Under the pieces are notes generated by a model. That model ran no database searches, had not been told where the DNA came from, and was given only the letters and a program-made list of their open reading frames with translations. Of a stretch of 45,293 bases of DNA, positions 1-8,168 are shown in pieces (the first letter of the stretch is position 1; each line of letters opens with the position of its first letter). The position numbers and the translations under genes were made by a program. Location of the stretch: assembly GCA_902603055.1 (NCBI GenBank), contig CACKTD010000007.1, positions 1-45,293 on the forward strand, written 5' to 3'. Source of the stretch: Coxiellaceae bacterium. Lineage in GTDB: Bacteria; Pseudomonadota; Gammaproteobacteria; Comchoanobacterales; Comchoanobacteraceae.

Positions 1-74
1 TTCATCCAGATCCTCACCCAGATCCTTATCCAGATCCTCATCCCCTGGATCAATCTAATATAATTAAGGTATGA
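1..74 (+). CDS. C-terminal tail of an unknown proline-rich protein (5' end outside window)
   Basis: The third frame is open from the window edge to a TGA at 72-74. It gives a short tail that begins with three [HY]PDP units (HPDP, HPDP, YPDP), continues HPLDQSN and ends IIKV. The repeat units use different synonymous or near-synonymous codons (cat/cac/tat, cca/ccc, gat, cct), which fits selection on the peptide. The gene would end only 7 bases before uup. The other two frames also run open for most of this distance, so the reading frame is a judgement. The function cannot be told from the tail. Confidence 0.5.
   Translation, partial: HPDPHPDPYPDPHPLDQSNIIKV
3..50 (+). repeat. 12-bp tandem repeat (about 3.5 copies) coding for [HY]PDP
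   Basis: The unit is close to cat-cca-gat-cct and repeats at 3-14, 15-26 and 27-38, with a diverged partial copy at 39-50. It may extend upstream, outside the window. Copy number could vary between strains by slippage without shifting the frame. Confidence 0.7.
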
Positions 75-81
75 TACATGG

Positions 82-1809
82 ATGTCAGTCTTAAGAATTA
101 ATCAAATAAACTACCAAATTGCAGGAAAAACTCTTTTTAAAGAGTGCTCCTTAAACTTATCATTACCCTCTAAAACAGCTATTATAGGCAAAAATGGTGT
201 AGGTAAAACAGCACTTCTAAAACTAATTTTTGGTGATGAAGATCCAGATCAAGGCGAAATTATATGGCCAAATCATATATTGGTTAAAATGCTCTCCCAG
301 AATCCTCAGTTTAAAAAAGGCAGCACCATTCTATCTACTTTGAAATCTGGAATTAGCGCATCACATGACACATGGGAACTTGATCAAGAAATTGAAACAA
401 TTTTAAAAAACTTTGAGCTTGATGGAGAAGCATTAATTGAGAATTTGTCAGAAGGCCAACGCAGAAAAGTCGCACTTGCTCAAATCATGGTTACCAAACC
501 TGATGCTATTTTAATGGATGAACCTACAAACCATCTTGATATGGAATCAATTGAATGGCTAACACAATGGTGTAAGCGCTTTCGTGGTACCTTAATTATC
601 ATAAGTCATGATCGATACTTTTTAGATGAAGTAGTTGATCAAATTATTGAAGTCTATGATGGTCAACTTTTATCATGGCCAGGCAATTATGCAAAACACC
701 TTATAAAGAAAGAAGCCTTTTATGCAGAAATTGAAAGCAATCAAGCCAAACTAGACACACGCTTAAAAGCTGAAAAAAGATGGCTTGAACGTGGCGTGAC
801 TGCCAGAAGAAAAAGGAATATGGGACGCTTACGGGCTATGGAAATTTTAAAAAAACAACGTCAAGATATGGTACTACGCCGCGATAGAATGGAGCTTAGA
901 CCAGATCAGTCCATTCATGCAAGTAAAAAACTGATAACGTGCCAAAACCTCTCATTTAGTTATGACCAACCAATCATAAATCCCTTTTCACTCACAATTT
1001 TCAAAGGCGACCATATTGGAATTGTTGGACCTAATGGTATTGGCAAAACAACTCTGATTAAGCTTCTAATAGGGTCTCTTACTCCAGGTGCAGGCACCAT
1101 AAAAAATAGTGAGTCACTGAAAGTCGCCTACTTTGACCAGCGTCGAGAAAATCTCAATGAAAATCAATCCCTCATTGATTTTGTTGGTGAAGGAAGCACA
1201 CATGTTGGATCTAAAAATCAACACGTCGTATCCTATTTAGAATCATTTTTATTCACACCAGACCGCATGAATGTATCAATGCGCCAATTTTCTGGAGGTG
1301 AAAAACAACGTGCACTCCTTGCTAAACTATTATCACAACCTGCTAATTTATTTATTTTAGATGAACCAACTAATGATTTGGATATAGATACCATTGAATC
1401 ATTAGAACAGTATCTAATAGAGACAGAAGCTGCTGTATTATTCATATCTCACGATCGTCAATTCATTGATCACCTCGCAAATAGAACATTATTTTTCACG
1501 GGTAGTGGGAATATTGAAGAATTTGCTGGTGGAGTAAGTGATGCTTTTTTACAAGGTGCAACATGGCCTAAAAACGCTCAAGATAATTCAACTAAAAAGA
1601 AGGGAAAAAGCAATCATAAGCATCTTAAAAAGATTGAACGACAAATTGAAAATGAAGAAACAAAACTTCATAAACTTGAAAAATCGTTAGAAGACCCCAA
1701 AATCTTTTCAAACCACCAAAAAGTCAAAGAAATTCAATTAGAAATTAGAGAAAAAAGAGCATTTATCAACAACCTTTATGAAGAATGGTCATTACTAGAG
1801 CATAAATAG
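82..1809 (+). CDS. uup: ABC-F family ATPase Uup
   Basis: This is a soluble ATPase with two tandem ABC domains and no membrane segments. Domain 1 has Walker A GKNGVGKT (about residue 37), signature LSEGQ and Walker B ILMDEPTNHLD. Domain 2 has GPNGIGKTT, FSGGEKQR and FILDEPTNDLD. Between them lies the charged ABC-F linker rich in Arg and Lys (residues about 235-275). The last 75 residues form a lysine/glutamate-rich predicted coiled coil, the C-terminal DNA- or ribosome-binding extension typical of Uup, which separates it from EttA. The family acts on ribosomes and in suppressing precise transposon excision. At 575 residues it is slightly shorter than the E. coli protein (635). The ATG at 82 follows AAGG 12 nt upstream. 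Confidence 0.88.
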   Translation: MSVLRINQINYQIAGKTLFKECSLNLSLPSKTAIIGKNGVGKTALLKLIFGDEDPDQGEIIWPNHILVKMLSQNPQFKKGSTILSTLKSGISASHDTWELDQEIETILKNFELDGEALIENLSEGQRRKVALAQIMVTKPDAILMDEPTNHLDMESIEWLTQWCKRFRGTLIIISHDRYFLDEVVDQIIEVYDGQLLSWPGNYAKHLIKKEAFYAEIESNQAKLDTRLKAEKRWLERGVTARRKRNMGRLRAMEILKKQRQDMVLRRDRMELRPDQSIHASKKLITCQNLSFSYDQPIINPFSLTIFKGDHIGIVGPNGIGKTTLIKLLIGSLTPGAGTIKNSESLKVAYFDQRRENLNENQSLIDFVGEGSTHVGSKNQHVVSYLESFLFTPDRMNVSMRQFSGGEKQRALLAKLLSQPANLFILDEPTNDLDIDTIESLEQYLIETEAAVLFISHDRQFIDHLANRTLFFTGSGNIEEFAGGVSDAFLQGATWPKNAQDNSTKKKGKSNHKHLKKIERQIENEETKLHKLEKSLEDPKIFSNHQKVKEIQLEIREKRAFINNLYEEWSLLEHK

Positions 1810-1918
1810 CGTTTGAAGCCCCAAAAATGGCGTTTTTAGAGCTCATTATTACAATAATATGCAATCATAAACCAAAAACAATATAGCTCATTTAATATCT
1901 TTTTAGCGCTTTTTAAGC

Positions 1919-1924
1919 TACAAT
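1919..1924 (+). promoter_or_regulatory. -10-like element 6 nt before the start of the next gene
   Basis: TACAAT lies exactly 6 bases before the ATG at 1931, which would place transcription start on or next to the A of the ATG. No Shine-Dalgarno is present and no good -35 is visible. This suggests a leaderless mRNA but is weak by itself. Confidence 0.35.
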
Positions 1925-1930
1925 ATAAAT

Positions 1931-2704
1931 ATGAGTAAAAATAATAAATATAGCTTATTAAAAAAACAAGATACTGATTTACTTGGCGCATTATCGGACT
2001 TTCACTACAACGGTGGTTCACTAAATACTATTTACATAAGAGGCTTACTAAGTATTGAATATAAACCATCCGATGACATCGTATTTTTATCAAAATATGT
2101 TTATGACTGCGTCAATAATTTTAGTAAAGAACTAGATAAAGAATCCTTGATTAATGGAAATATCATAGGATCTTGTTTTTTGGCTGCCCTCATATTAATC
2201 TCGCTTGCGATAGCGCATGTTATTGCACCGGAATTACTTGTATTATTAATATTTATTGCTTTTACTGCTGTATTTTTTTATGCAGTAAACCCAGAAAATA
2301 AAGTTATCGAAAATAACAACAAGCTAAAAGATTATTTTGAAGTCTTTTTAGATAAGAATAGTTATGATCCTAGCAAACTAACCGAAGAACTTTTTTATCT
2401 TTATGTTTGTCGATTTCCTAAACAAGCAAAAAAAATGGATCGTTTTAAAAAATTCCAAAAAACAGTTTACACGAATGATTTTGTTACAAAAATATTGGAA
2501 GAACATCAATTTGGATACCCTCAACGTTTAGATGATATGCTTAAGGCTGCCTATCATGATAGACCTAAATTAGTCCAACATATTGAAGAAGTTTTAAAAG
2601 ATCGAAATTTTGAGCAAGATAATGCTCGAGAACAAATTCTAAACAAATTTTCCGAAAATAAATTAGGCGAAAATCTAACACCATTCCAGATTACAAAATC
2701 CTAG
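1931..2704 (+). CDS. Unknown protein with two membrane segments
   Basis: I do not recognise this 257-residue protein. It has a soluble N-terminus of about 75 residues, two adjacent hydrophobic segments (about 79-97 and 100-118) forming a hairpin in the membrane, and then about 140 mostly charged residues with several Lys/Asp-rich stretches. There is no signal peptide. The ATG has no Shine-Dalgarno, but a -10-like hexamer sits 6 nt upstream. The stop codon interlocks with that of the convergent antiporter gene in a shared CTAG. Its two-segment layout recalls the unknown proteins at 36001 and 44707, but no real sequence similarity is claimed. Confidence 0.6.
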   Translation: MSKNNKYSLLKKQDTDLLGALSDFHYNGGSLNTIYIRGLLSIEYKPSDDIVFLSKYVYDCVNNFSKELDKESLINGNIIGSCFLAALILISLAIAHVIAPELLVLLIFIAFTAVFFYAVNPENKVIENNNKLKDYFEVFLDKNSYDPSKLTEELFYLYVCRFPKQAKKMDRFKKFQKTVYTNDFVTKILEEHQFGYPQRLDDMLKAAYHDRPKLVQHIEEVLKDRNFEQDNAREQILNKFSENKLGENLTPFQITKS

Positions 2705-3894
2705 TACTCGTCATTTTCTTCCTCATCCTCCTCATCAAGAACCGTTTGATTACGGTTAACCGGTGTACGATAGTATTTCACCACTAAGTAAGAAGATACT
2801 AGGAATGTTATAAGTGTTGTTAATTCAATTAAATTCGCTACATTCACATCAATTACGTTTAGTGACTTAGCAATTTCAGCAACAAGAATTGAAAATTCAC
2901 TTGCTTGTCCTAACCGTATTCCAAGCTCCCATGAAGAGGATACCGATTGACCAATACTCACAAATAAATAGCGATACAATACCGGTTTCAATACTAGAAG
3001 AGTTGCTGCAATGATTAAAGCAGGTAACAAGATATCTTGTATGATAGTCAAATCAATGGTCATACCAACGGCAAAGAAGAAGATTACTAAAAAGAAATCA
3101 CGCAGCGGCATCAATGTTTCAGATAAATATCCAGCCACACTTTGGTGCGCTAATGAAATACCTGCTATAAATGCTCCAATTTCGTAAGAAGCTCCAGCCC
3201 ATTCCGCAAAACTAGCCATTCCCAAGCCCCAAGCAATTGCAACCAAAAACAAGAACTCCCGTACACGAGTAAAACGAGTCATTAGTGGCTCTAAAACCCA
3301 ATCAACAAATTTGAATATCAAATAAATAACAAATGGTGCTAATACAAAAACCGTTGCAAAATGTGTGACATCAACCTGAAGTTTTCCAAACTGATCTATC
3401 ACAAAAAGCATTACCATTGCGATAAAATCTTGGAATAACAACATACTGATCATGACTTCACCAATATAGCCATGCTGCATCATGCTCGATGGTAATAGCT
3501 TCAAACCAATAATAGTTGAAGAAAATAACAAAGCAGCACCAGCAATGGAGGCTTGTAAATGATCAAATCCAAATAAACGCATTAAACCATATACAACTAA
3601 CCAAAAAACTAAACTGCTAATGATTCCAGGGATAGTGACTTTCTTTATTTCACCAATGAGTTTGATGGGATCAAGATGGAGACCTAATAAAAAAAGTAAG
3701 AAGATGATACCAACATCACCACTATACACAATGAAGCTATTTTCTATGAACGCTTGAGGCTCAACATAATGAACAAAGATACCTAGAACAATGTAGGCGA
3801 CTAGTAACGACTGACGAAAAGCAAGTGCAAGTGCTGAGAAAAACGTCGCACCTACAAAAATTACTGTTATTGTCGAAACCAGTGAGTTTGCCAA
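2701..3894 (-). CDS. CPA2-family cation:proton antiporter (KefB/YbaL-like membrane domain)
   Basis: This inner-membrane protein of 397 residues has about 11-12 hydrophobic segments. It carries hallmark stretches of the CPA2 monovalent cation:proton antiporters: LLFLLGLHLDP near residue 67, the IIGLKLLPSSMMQHGYIGE region, and an EIGAFIAGISLA segment containing the ion-binding acidic position. The C-terminal TrkA-N/RCK regulatory domain of KefB/KefC is absent; instead there is a short acidic tail (EEDEEENDEY). It probably exchanges K+ or Na+ for H+, and the substrate cannot be fixed from sequence. The start is TTG at 3894, supported by AGGA 7 nt upstream. It lies directly downstream of rnpB on the same strand. 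Confidence 0.8.
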   Translation of the reverse strand: MANSLVSTITVIFVGATFFSALALAFRQSLLVAYIVLGIFVHYVEPQAFIENSFIVYSGDVGIIFLLFLLGLHLDPIKLIGEIKKVTIPGIISSLVFWLVVYGLMRLFGFDHLQASIAGAALLFSSTIIGLKLLPSSMMQHGYIGEVMISMLLFQDFIAMVMLFVIDQFGKLQVDVTHFATVFVLAPFVIYLIFKFVDWVLEPLMTRFTRVREFLFLVAIAWGLGMASFAEWAGASYEIGAFIAGISLAHQSVAGYLSETLMPLRDFFLVIFFFAVGMTIDLTIIQDILLPALIIAATLLVLKPVLYRYLFVSIGQSVSSSWELGIRLGQASEFSILVAEIAKSLNVIDVNVANLIELTTLITFLVSSYLVVKYYRTPVNRNQTVLDEEDEEENDEY

Positions 3895-3919
3895 AATAAT
3901 TCCTTTTTAAAATAGCAAA

Positions 3920-4262
3920 GTGTGTTGGTCGATAAGCCGGGTTCTGTCGCGGACGATCATCTATCTGGGATGCATGTCACCATACACCTCAAGCGACCTA
4001 CCCAAATCTCATGCGAGTCACATGTGAGCGAGCTCTAGATTTTACTTGGTCTTGCTCCAGATGGGGTTTACCCTGCCGTAACTAGTTACCTAGTACGCGG
4101 TGCGCTCTTACCACACCATTTCACCCTTACCCGTTAAGGCGGTATCATTTCTGTGGCACTTGCCGTCAACTTCAGTTGCCCAGGTGTTACCTGGCATCTT
4201 ACTCTGTGGAGCCCGGACTTTCCTCTATCTAAAAGATAGCGATCGCCTAACCAACACACCTC
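3920..4262 (-). ncRNA. rnpB: RNase P RNA (rnpB), bacterial type A
   Basis: This is the catalytic RNA that trims tRNA 5' leaders. Read on the minus strand it shows the universal core near the 5' end (GAGGAAAGTCCGGGCTCC at about 4206-4223) and the matching 3' core CCCGGCTTATCGACC. The termini pair as helix P1 (GTGTGTTGGT with ACCAACACAC). Internal motifs such as the region reading ACCCCATCTGGAGCAAGACC and the GGGTAAGGGTGAAA stretch fit the specificity domain. Length is about 343 nt, in the usual range. The ends are set from P1 and may be off by a few bases. Open frames crossing this region are not genes. Confidence 0.95.
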
Positions 4263-4269
4263 TTAATCA

Positions 4270-4298
4270 ATTTAACACTGAAAAGGCTTGTCAGGCAA
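4270..4298 (-). promoter_or_regulatory. Candidate rnpB promoter
   Basis: On the minus strand, TTGCCT (4293-4298), a 17-nt spacer and TTAAAT (4270-4275) end 7 nt before the RNase P RNA 5' end. Each hexamer matches the consensus at about 4 of 6 positions. The position fits a stable RNA promoter. It lies in the 59-nt gap after the CADD-like gene. Confidence 0.45.
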
Positions 4299-4321
4299 GC
4301 AAGAATCTATAATTCGAAGAT

Positions 4322-4978
4322 TTAATGCATTGGAATATTATGTTTTTTGCAAATTCCTGATAGAAAGTTCCATAAATAATTGGCTGTTGATAACGCAGCT
4401 TCACTAGCTAGCTCTTGCTCTTCAGCACTTAAAGAATCTAATAATGATTGGCATTCTACGCGGTGCTCTTTATCGGCATCCTTATGAACCGTGAAAAATT
4501 TAAGACCAGATTCTGACGTTACACCATAGAATGATTTCAACCCATCAATTTTGACTTCTGCAACTTCAGGCACTTGTCTTTCGTATGTATATAAAGACGC
4601 AAGACCTTCTGCGTAAGAGCTTCTAGCTTTCTCAAAGAAGTTATCAATCATATCTTGAGTAAATTGTTCTGGCTTACTCTCTTCAGGCTTTTTGGAATCC
4701 AGTGCATGAGCAAATTGTGCCCAAAGTGATGGATGATCATGATCAAAAGACTCCTCTTCGATGAGATTACTTAAAAGAATTTGTCGTTGGTTTAAATCAG
4801 GACATATAGAATGTGTTGCACTTATATAACGTGGAAAAGCACAAACGTGATGATAATACTGTTCAGCATAATCTTTTAATATCTCTCTGTTTAATTCACC
4901 GTTTGACCAGGCAACATAAAATGGGTGCTTCAATAAGTGAAATTGATCTAATTTTTCATCAAGTTTTTTGGAAAACAT
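4322..4978 (-). CDS. CADD/PqqC-like di-metal oxygenase, putative self-sacrificing p-aminobenzoate synthase
   Basis: This 218-residue all-helical protein of the TenA/PqqC fold resembles Chlamydia CADD (CT610) and its proteobacterial relatives. These replace PabABC by making p-aminobenzoate from one of their own tyrosines. Visible candidate metal ligands are E75 and H82 (EEESFDHDH), E133 (YER), and H165, D169 and H172 (TVHKDADKEH). Their spacing matches the CADD ligands as I recall them (81/88/142/174/178/181). Y21 (HPFYVAW) and K143 (EVKIDG) then fall where CADD has its consumed Tyr27 and Lys152. The ATG is preceded by a strong GGAGGGAT Shine-Dalgarno. A folate gene, folK, is about 9 kb away. 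The CADD numbering is from memory, so the function is inferred. Confidence 0.8.
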   Translation of the reverse strand: MFSKKLDEKLDQFHLLKHPFYVAWSNGELNREILKDYAEQYYHHVCAFPRYISATHSICPDLNQRQILLSNLIEEESFDHDHPSLWAQFAHALDSKKPEESKPEQFTQDMIDNFFEKARSSYAEGLASLYTYERQVPEVAEVKIDGLKSFYGVTSESGLKFFTVHKDADKEHRVECQSLLDSLSAEEQELASEAALSTANYLWNFLSGICKKHNIPMH

Positions 4979-5203
4979 ATATCCCTCCTAAAGTCTCATG
5001 TTATCACTATTACTATGGGGTGTAAAATGATGATTAGGCTTTTAGGAACCAAATAACAATCTAATCGGGGAGATAAATGTCAGCAATTAAAGAATGATAA
5101 AGGACCACTTCTTGAAACATCATTATTTCTTTTTTTATTAAAATATACAGCGCTCTTATATAAACTAAAGGTTAAATGATATAGTTTAATGCATCAGAAT
5201 CGG

Positions 5204-5238
5204 AAAAAATATCGCCTAAAGTGGGATCTTTTGGCGAT
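5204..5238 (-). terminator. Intrinsic terminator overlapping the end of the reductase gene
   Basis: On the minus strand, ATCGCC (5233-5238) pairs with GGCGAT (5211-5216), with AAA/TTT pairing further in. It is followed by A and a run of six T (5204-5209). The stem lies inside the last codons of the reductase gene, whose stop is at 5216-5218. It ends the three-gene minus-strand operon. The 225 bases between this site and the CADD-like gene hold no convincing gene. Confidence 0.75.
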
Positions 5239-6139
5239 TATGCGGACGGGCAAAATCTTCCATTGGTCCCAGGGGAATAATTTGAGTTGGGTTTATCATA
5301 GTATGACTGAAATAGTAGTGTCTTTTACACTCTTCCAAGTGCACAGTAGATGAAATACCCGATGTTTGGTATAAGTCACGCAAATAATGACTTATATTGG
5401 GATAATCTTCAATACGACGTAAATTACATTTAAAGTGGCCATGATAAACTGCATCAAAACGGATAAGGGTTGTAAATAATCGCCAATCTGCTTCACTACA
5501 GCCACCTTTAACTAAGTATCGTTGATGCTTTAGGCGCTCTTCAACATAATCTAAAGCGTTAAATAAACGTTTAAACGCATGTTGATACGCATCTTGAGAC
5601 GTTGCAAAACCACACTGATAAACACCATTATTGATATCGCCATACACCAACTCATTGATCTGATCAATTTCATTACGTTGGCTATCTTTATACAAGTCTA
5701 ATTCTGGATAGTCTGCATCATTGTTAAAATGATTGTTTAAGAATCGAATAATCTGACTAGACTCATTATTAACTATCTTTTTATTTTTCAAATCCCACAA
5801 TACAGGTACGGTGACACGACCTGTGTAATGAGGATCACTTTGTAAATAAACTTCATATAGGTACTTAACCCCAAAAATATTATCTTCTGGCATTTCCCAT
5901 CCATGTTCTAACATTTCAGGTTTTACGATCGTCAAGCCTAAATTCTTATCAAAACCTTTTAATACACGATATATTAATGTGCGATGTGCCCATGGACATG
6001 CATTTGAGACGATCAAATGATATCGTTTAATATCATTTGATTCAGGTGCTGATAAAAACTGAGATTTTGCCCGATCAAATTGACCGTGCTTATTTTCATA
6101 CCATTGGTCAATCCATTTCCCTTCAAACAAAAGACCCAT
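5216..6139 (-). CDS. yqjG: Glutathionyl-hydroquinone reductase (Xi-class glutathione transferase, YqjG/EcmB type)
   Basis: The enzyme reduces glutathionyl-hydroquinones using glutathione, in the cytoplasm. It is 307 residues long, close to the family norm. The N-terminal thioredoxin-like domain carries the catalytic Cys48 in SNACPWAHR, the Xi-class motif. An NNESSQIIRFLN stretch provides the glutathione-binding ES pair. The helical C-terminal domain has the conserved SEADWRLFTTLIRFDAVYHGHFKCN block, given here by its ends SEADWRLF and HFKCN, and finishes with the family tail NPTQIIPLGP. The ATG at 6139 follows the upstream membrane-protein stop by 2 nt, so it is translated as part of an operon with the two unknown membrane proteins. 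Confidence 0.88.
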   Translation of the reverse strand: MGLLFEGKWIDQWYENKHGQFDRAKSQFLSAPESNDIKRYHLIVSNACPWAHRTLIYRVLKGFDKNLGLTIVKPEMLEHGWEMPEDNIFGVKYLYEVYLQSDPHYTGRVTVPVLWDLKNKKIVNNESSQIIRFLNNHFNNDADYPELDLYKDSQRNEIDQINELVYGDINNGVYQCGFATSQDAYQHAFKRLFNALDYVEERLKHQRYLVKGGCSEADWRLFTTLIRFDAVYHGHFKCNLRRIEDYPNISHYLRDLYQTSGISSTVHLEECKRHYYFSHTMINPTQIIPLGPMEDFARPHNRQKIPL

Positions 6140-6141
6140 TT

Positions 6142-7035
6142 TTATGACCTATGGCGCAGTACACCAGCCTCAACGATTGGGGAAGTTGGCTTATTCCAGA
6201 TTGAATCCACAATTTTTTTATTTAGAAACGCAATCGCTGGTACAACTGCACTTGGATTATTAATAAAGTATATCATCGTATTTTCAACACGAGGGCTTTC
6301 AAGCCATCCATAAACTTGAGATAAAATTCCTGCATTTAAAACCCATAAGTAAGATGAGGTAATTGGAATACCAATGGTGACACCAAAAGCTAAATCCACA
6401 ATAGCAAAAACACCTTGCAACAATAAACTAAAACTCAAAAACTCTAATTGTAAAATAGTGTAGCTAAATTGAAGATCATTAGCAGCAAAATTGATCCAGC
6501 TGGATGAAGCTGAATTACGCTCGTTATTCACATTCAACAAAACCCACACCGGAATTAATATATTAGCAACGATAGAGACTGTTACCAACGGCCAATATAA
6601 TCCACTGAATTTAAATATGAAGGCGGGCACATACAAACACATGATCAGCATTGGGATAAGACCAGACAAAAACCCCTGTTTTGAATCAATTGGATGATAC
6701 TGGTAATCAATTTCTCTAAAGCCATACATGACAATGTCATAAACGATACAAGCAATTACAGCAAAAAACATAATTTTAGAGATCATTAACGTTTGCCAGA
6801 AAACAAAGAACCAGAAAAATGCTTGAAAAATCCCATGTATAAACTCTGGTTTCAAATAACGATCAAACATCAAGACTTTCATTATACTCAATGTAGTCAT
6901 TACATATAAAAAAGGTGTAACAAGGAATAAATGAATAATGCCAACACTTGCACCCAGAGTATAACAAACAAACGCTGGAACTATTAACGAAACCAATATT
7001 GATAATGAAAACTGAAAGTTATGTTTGCGCAACAT
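6142..7035 (-). CDS. Unknown multi-pass membrane protein
   Basis: I do not recognise this 297-residue protein. It has about seven hydrophobic segments (roughly residues 8-28, 30-50, 70-100, 125-145, 148-168, 195-215 and 220-240). A loop with Tyr/His/Asp (REIDYQYHPIDSKQG) sits between the third and fourth. No cleavable signal peptide or known transporter motif is seen. It is the middle gene of a tight operon: 9 nt after the 284-residue membrane protein and 2 nt before the glutathionyl-hydroquinone reductase. The two membrane proteins may form a pair, which is inference from spacing alone. Confidence 0.65.
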   Translation of the reverse strand: MLRKHNFQFSLSILVSLIVPAFVCYTLGASVGIIHLFLVTPFLYVMTTLSIMKVLMFDRYLKPEFIHGIFQAFFWFFVFWQTLMISKIMFFAVIACIVYDIVMYGFREIDYQYHPIDSKQGFLSGLIPMLIMCLYVPAFIFKFSGLYWPLVTVSIVANILIPVWVLLNVNNERNSASSSWINFAANDLQFSYTILQLEFLSFSLLLQGVFAIVDLAFGVTIGIPITSSYLWVLNAGILSQVYGWLESPRVENTMIYFINNPSAVVPAIAFLNKKIVDSIWNKPTSPIVEAGVLRHRS

Positions 7036-7044
7036 TATTACAAC

Positions 7045-7899
7045 TTATCGACTAAAAGATTCTGATGATTTTTGTTCAAATGGACGTGTTGAAGATAGCT
7101 CTTCTAAATACTCATCAAGTTCTTTTACACCTTGATGATCATTCTGGCTAAAAAAATCAGACTTAATACAATCAAACTTTCCAAGATAGTCTCCCATATT
7201 CAATGCCACTTTGGGGAAGAATAATAATACCATCTGCTGCCGTTCTTTCAATATATCTGGGCTATGTTCGTACACGGTGTTAAAAGTGCTCACAAAATTC
7301 ACAATATACCAGTAAGAAACAGCGACTGAAAATAAAGTAACCTGTAAGAAAGAGAATAAACTTAAACTATCTAGAACCAAACAACTCATTAAAGAGATGA
7401 CTGCAATTGCTAATAATTGCGGTGTTTCATTTTTAAAATCAGAATGCCGCAAGCTGATATATAAACAAAACAAACTAAATGATGTTACAACTGACAGCAT
7501 CACACAAAATGGTGTAATCGAAGCAAAAAAAGGCAAAATCAAACCGATGGGCATCAGTAAAATTTTTAGAAAAAAGCCAACAAAAAAAGATAAAAGCCAA
7601 AAACTCGTCAGGCCATCACCCAAATCAACTTTATTATCAAAAAGCTGTGAGATCCAGATTGCTAGAGGTACGATAGCAATACAAGATACTAGTGGTACTG
7701 CCAAACCTGTATAATAAATGCTGGAATACAAGAAAGCACCAGCAGCAATACATAATAATGAAATGATATAAGTTTCTGCATTTTTTTGGGCAAAAGCTTG
7801 ATCCTTGAAAGGAATTAGTTCGTAAGAAAAAATCAACATAAAATAATAGCTGACATACTGTAATAACTCATTAAATTTCGTTTTAATTTTATAGTACAT
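7045..7899 (-). CDS. Unknown multi-pass membrane protein, first gene of a three-gene operon
   Basis: This 284-residue protein has about six hydrophobic segments between residues 15 and 205. A soluble C-terminal tail of about 75 residues ends in a Ser/Glu-rich stretch. It is not recognised as any family. The ATG at 7899 follows a good Shine-Dalgarno (GGGAG, 6 nt away). The start lies 59 nt after the feoC stop, so it may be read from its own promoter or through from feoABC. No hairpin followed by T residues separates it from feoC. Confidence 0.65.
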   Translation of the reverse strand: MYYKIKTKFNELLQYVSYYFMLIFSYELIPFKDQAFAQKNAETYIISLLCIAAGAFLYSSIYYTGLAVPLVSCIAIVPLAIWISQLFDNKVDLGDGLTSFWLLSFFVGFFLKILLMPIGLILPFFASITPFCVMLSVVTSFSLFCLYISLRHSDFKNETPQLLAIAVISLMSCLVLDSLSLFSFLQVTLFSVAVSYWYIVNFVSTFNTVYEHSPDILKERQQMVLLFFPKVALNMGDYLGKFDCIKSDFFSQNDHQGVKELDEYLEELSSTRPFEQKSSESFSR

Positions 7900-7958
7900 A
7901 CCAAACTCCCTGATATGTATTTATATTAATTTTTGCTTAGATGAAAGTCAATGTTGGG

Positions 7959-8168
7959 TTAACTCGACCAAAGATAAGCTTCACAAGACTCTTGCATGCA
8001 ACCAACACAATGACTACATGTGATCTTTTTCTCTACTTGTCCTGATAAGACCCAATGCTGCATCATCAGCTCAACAGTCTTAACATCTGATTTAAATCGT
8101 TGCGCAATTTCTTTTGAAGAAACCCAGTTACGATTAACTAATATGATTTTGATTTGATTGAGTGTCAT
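7959..8168 (-). CDS. feoC: FeoC, Fe-S/winged-helix partner of FeoB
   Basis: This 69-residue protein has a small winged-helix domain (MTLNQIKIILVNRNWVSSKE onward) and a cysteine cluster near the C-terminus. The cluster, CSHCVGCMQESC, is the spacing expected for an oxygen-sensing [4Fe-4S] cluster that controls FeoB stability or activity in Enterobacteria. I chose the ATG at 8168 rather than the upstream in-frame extension because the family begins with this helix. It overlaps the feoB end by 35 nt, so the two are co-translated. It lies downstream of feoA and feoB in the usual order. Confidence 0.82.
   Translation of the reverse strand: MTLNQIKIILVNRNWVSSKEIAQRFKSDVKTVELMMQHWVLSGQVEKKITCSHCVGCMQESCEAYLWSS

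Noticed and set aside
1810-1850. Intrinsic terminator after uup (GCC...GGC followed by TTTTT).
   Set aside because: The stem has only about 3 bp, too weak to call.
4100-4312. A 70-residue open frame on the plus strand.
   Set aside because: It is the antisense of the RNase P RNA and has no protein features.
5077-5141. Two tiny plus-strand frames after GGGGAG: a 6-residue one and an overlapping aromatic one (MIKDHFLKHHYFFFY) that looks like a phenylalanine leader peptide.
   Set aside because: No biosynthetic gene follows on the plus strand, since the next gene is convergent, and no attenuator hairpin is seen. It is likely chance.
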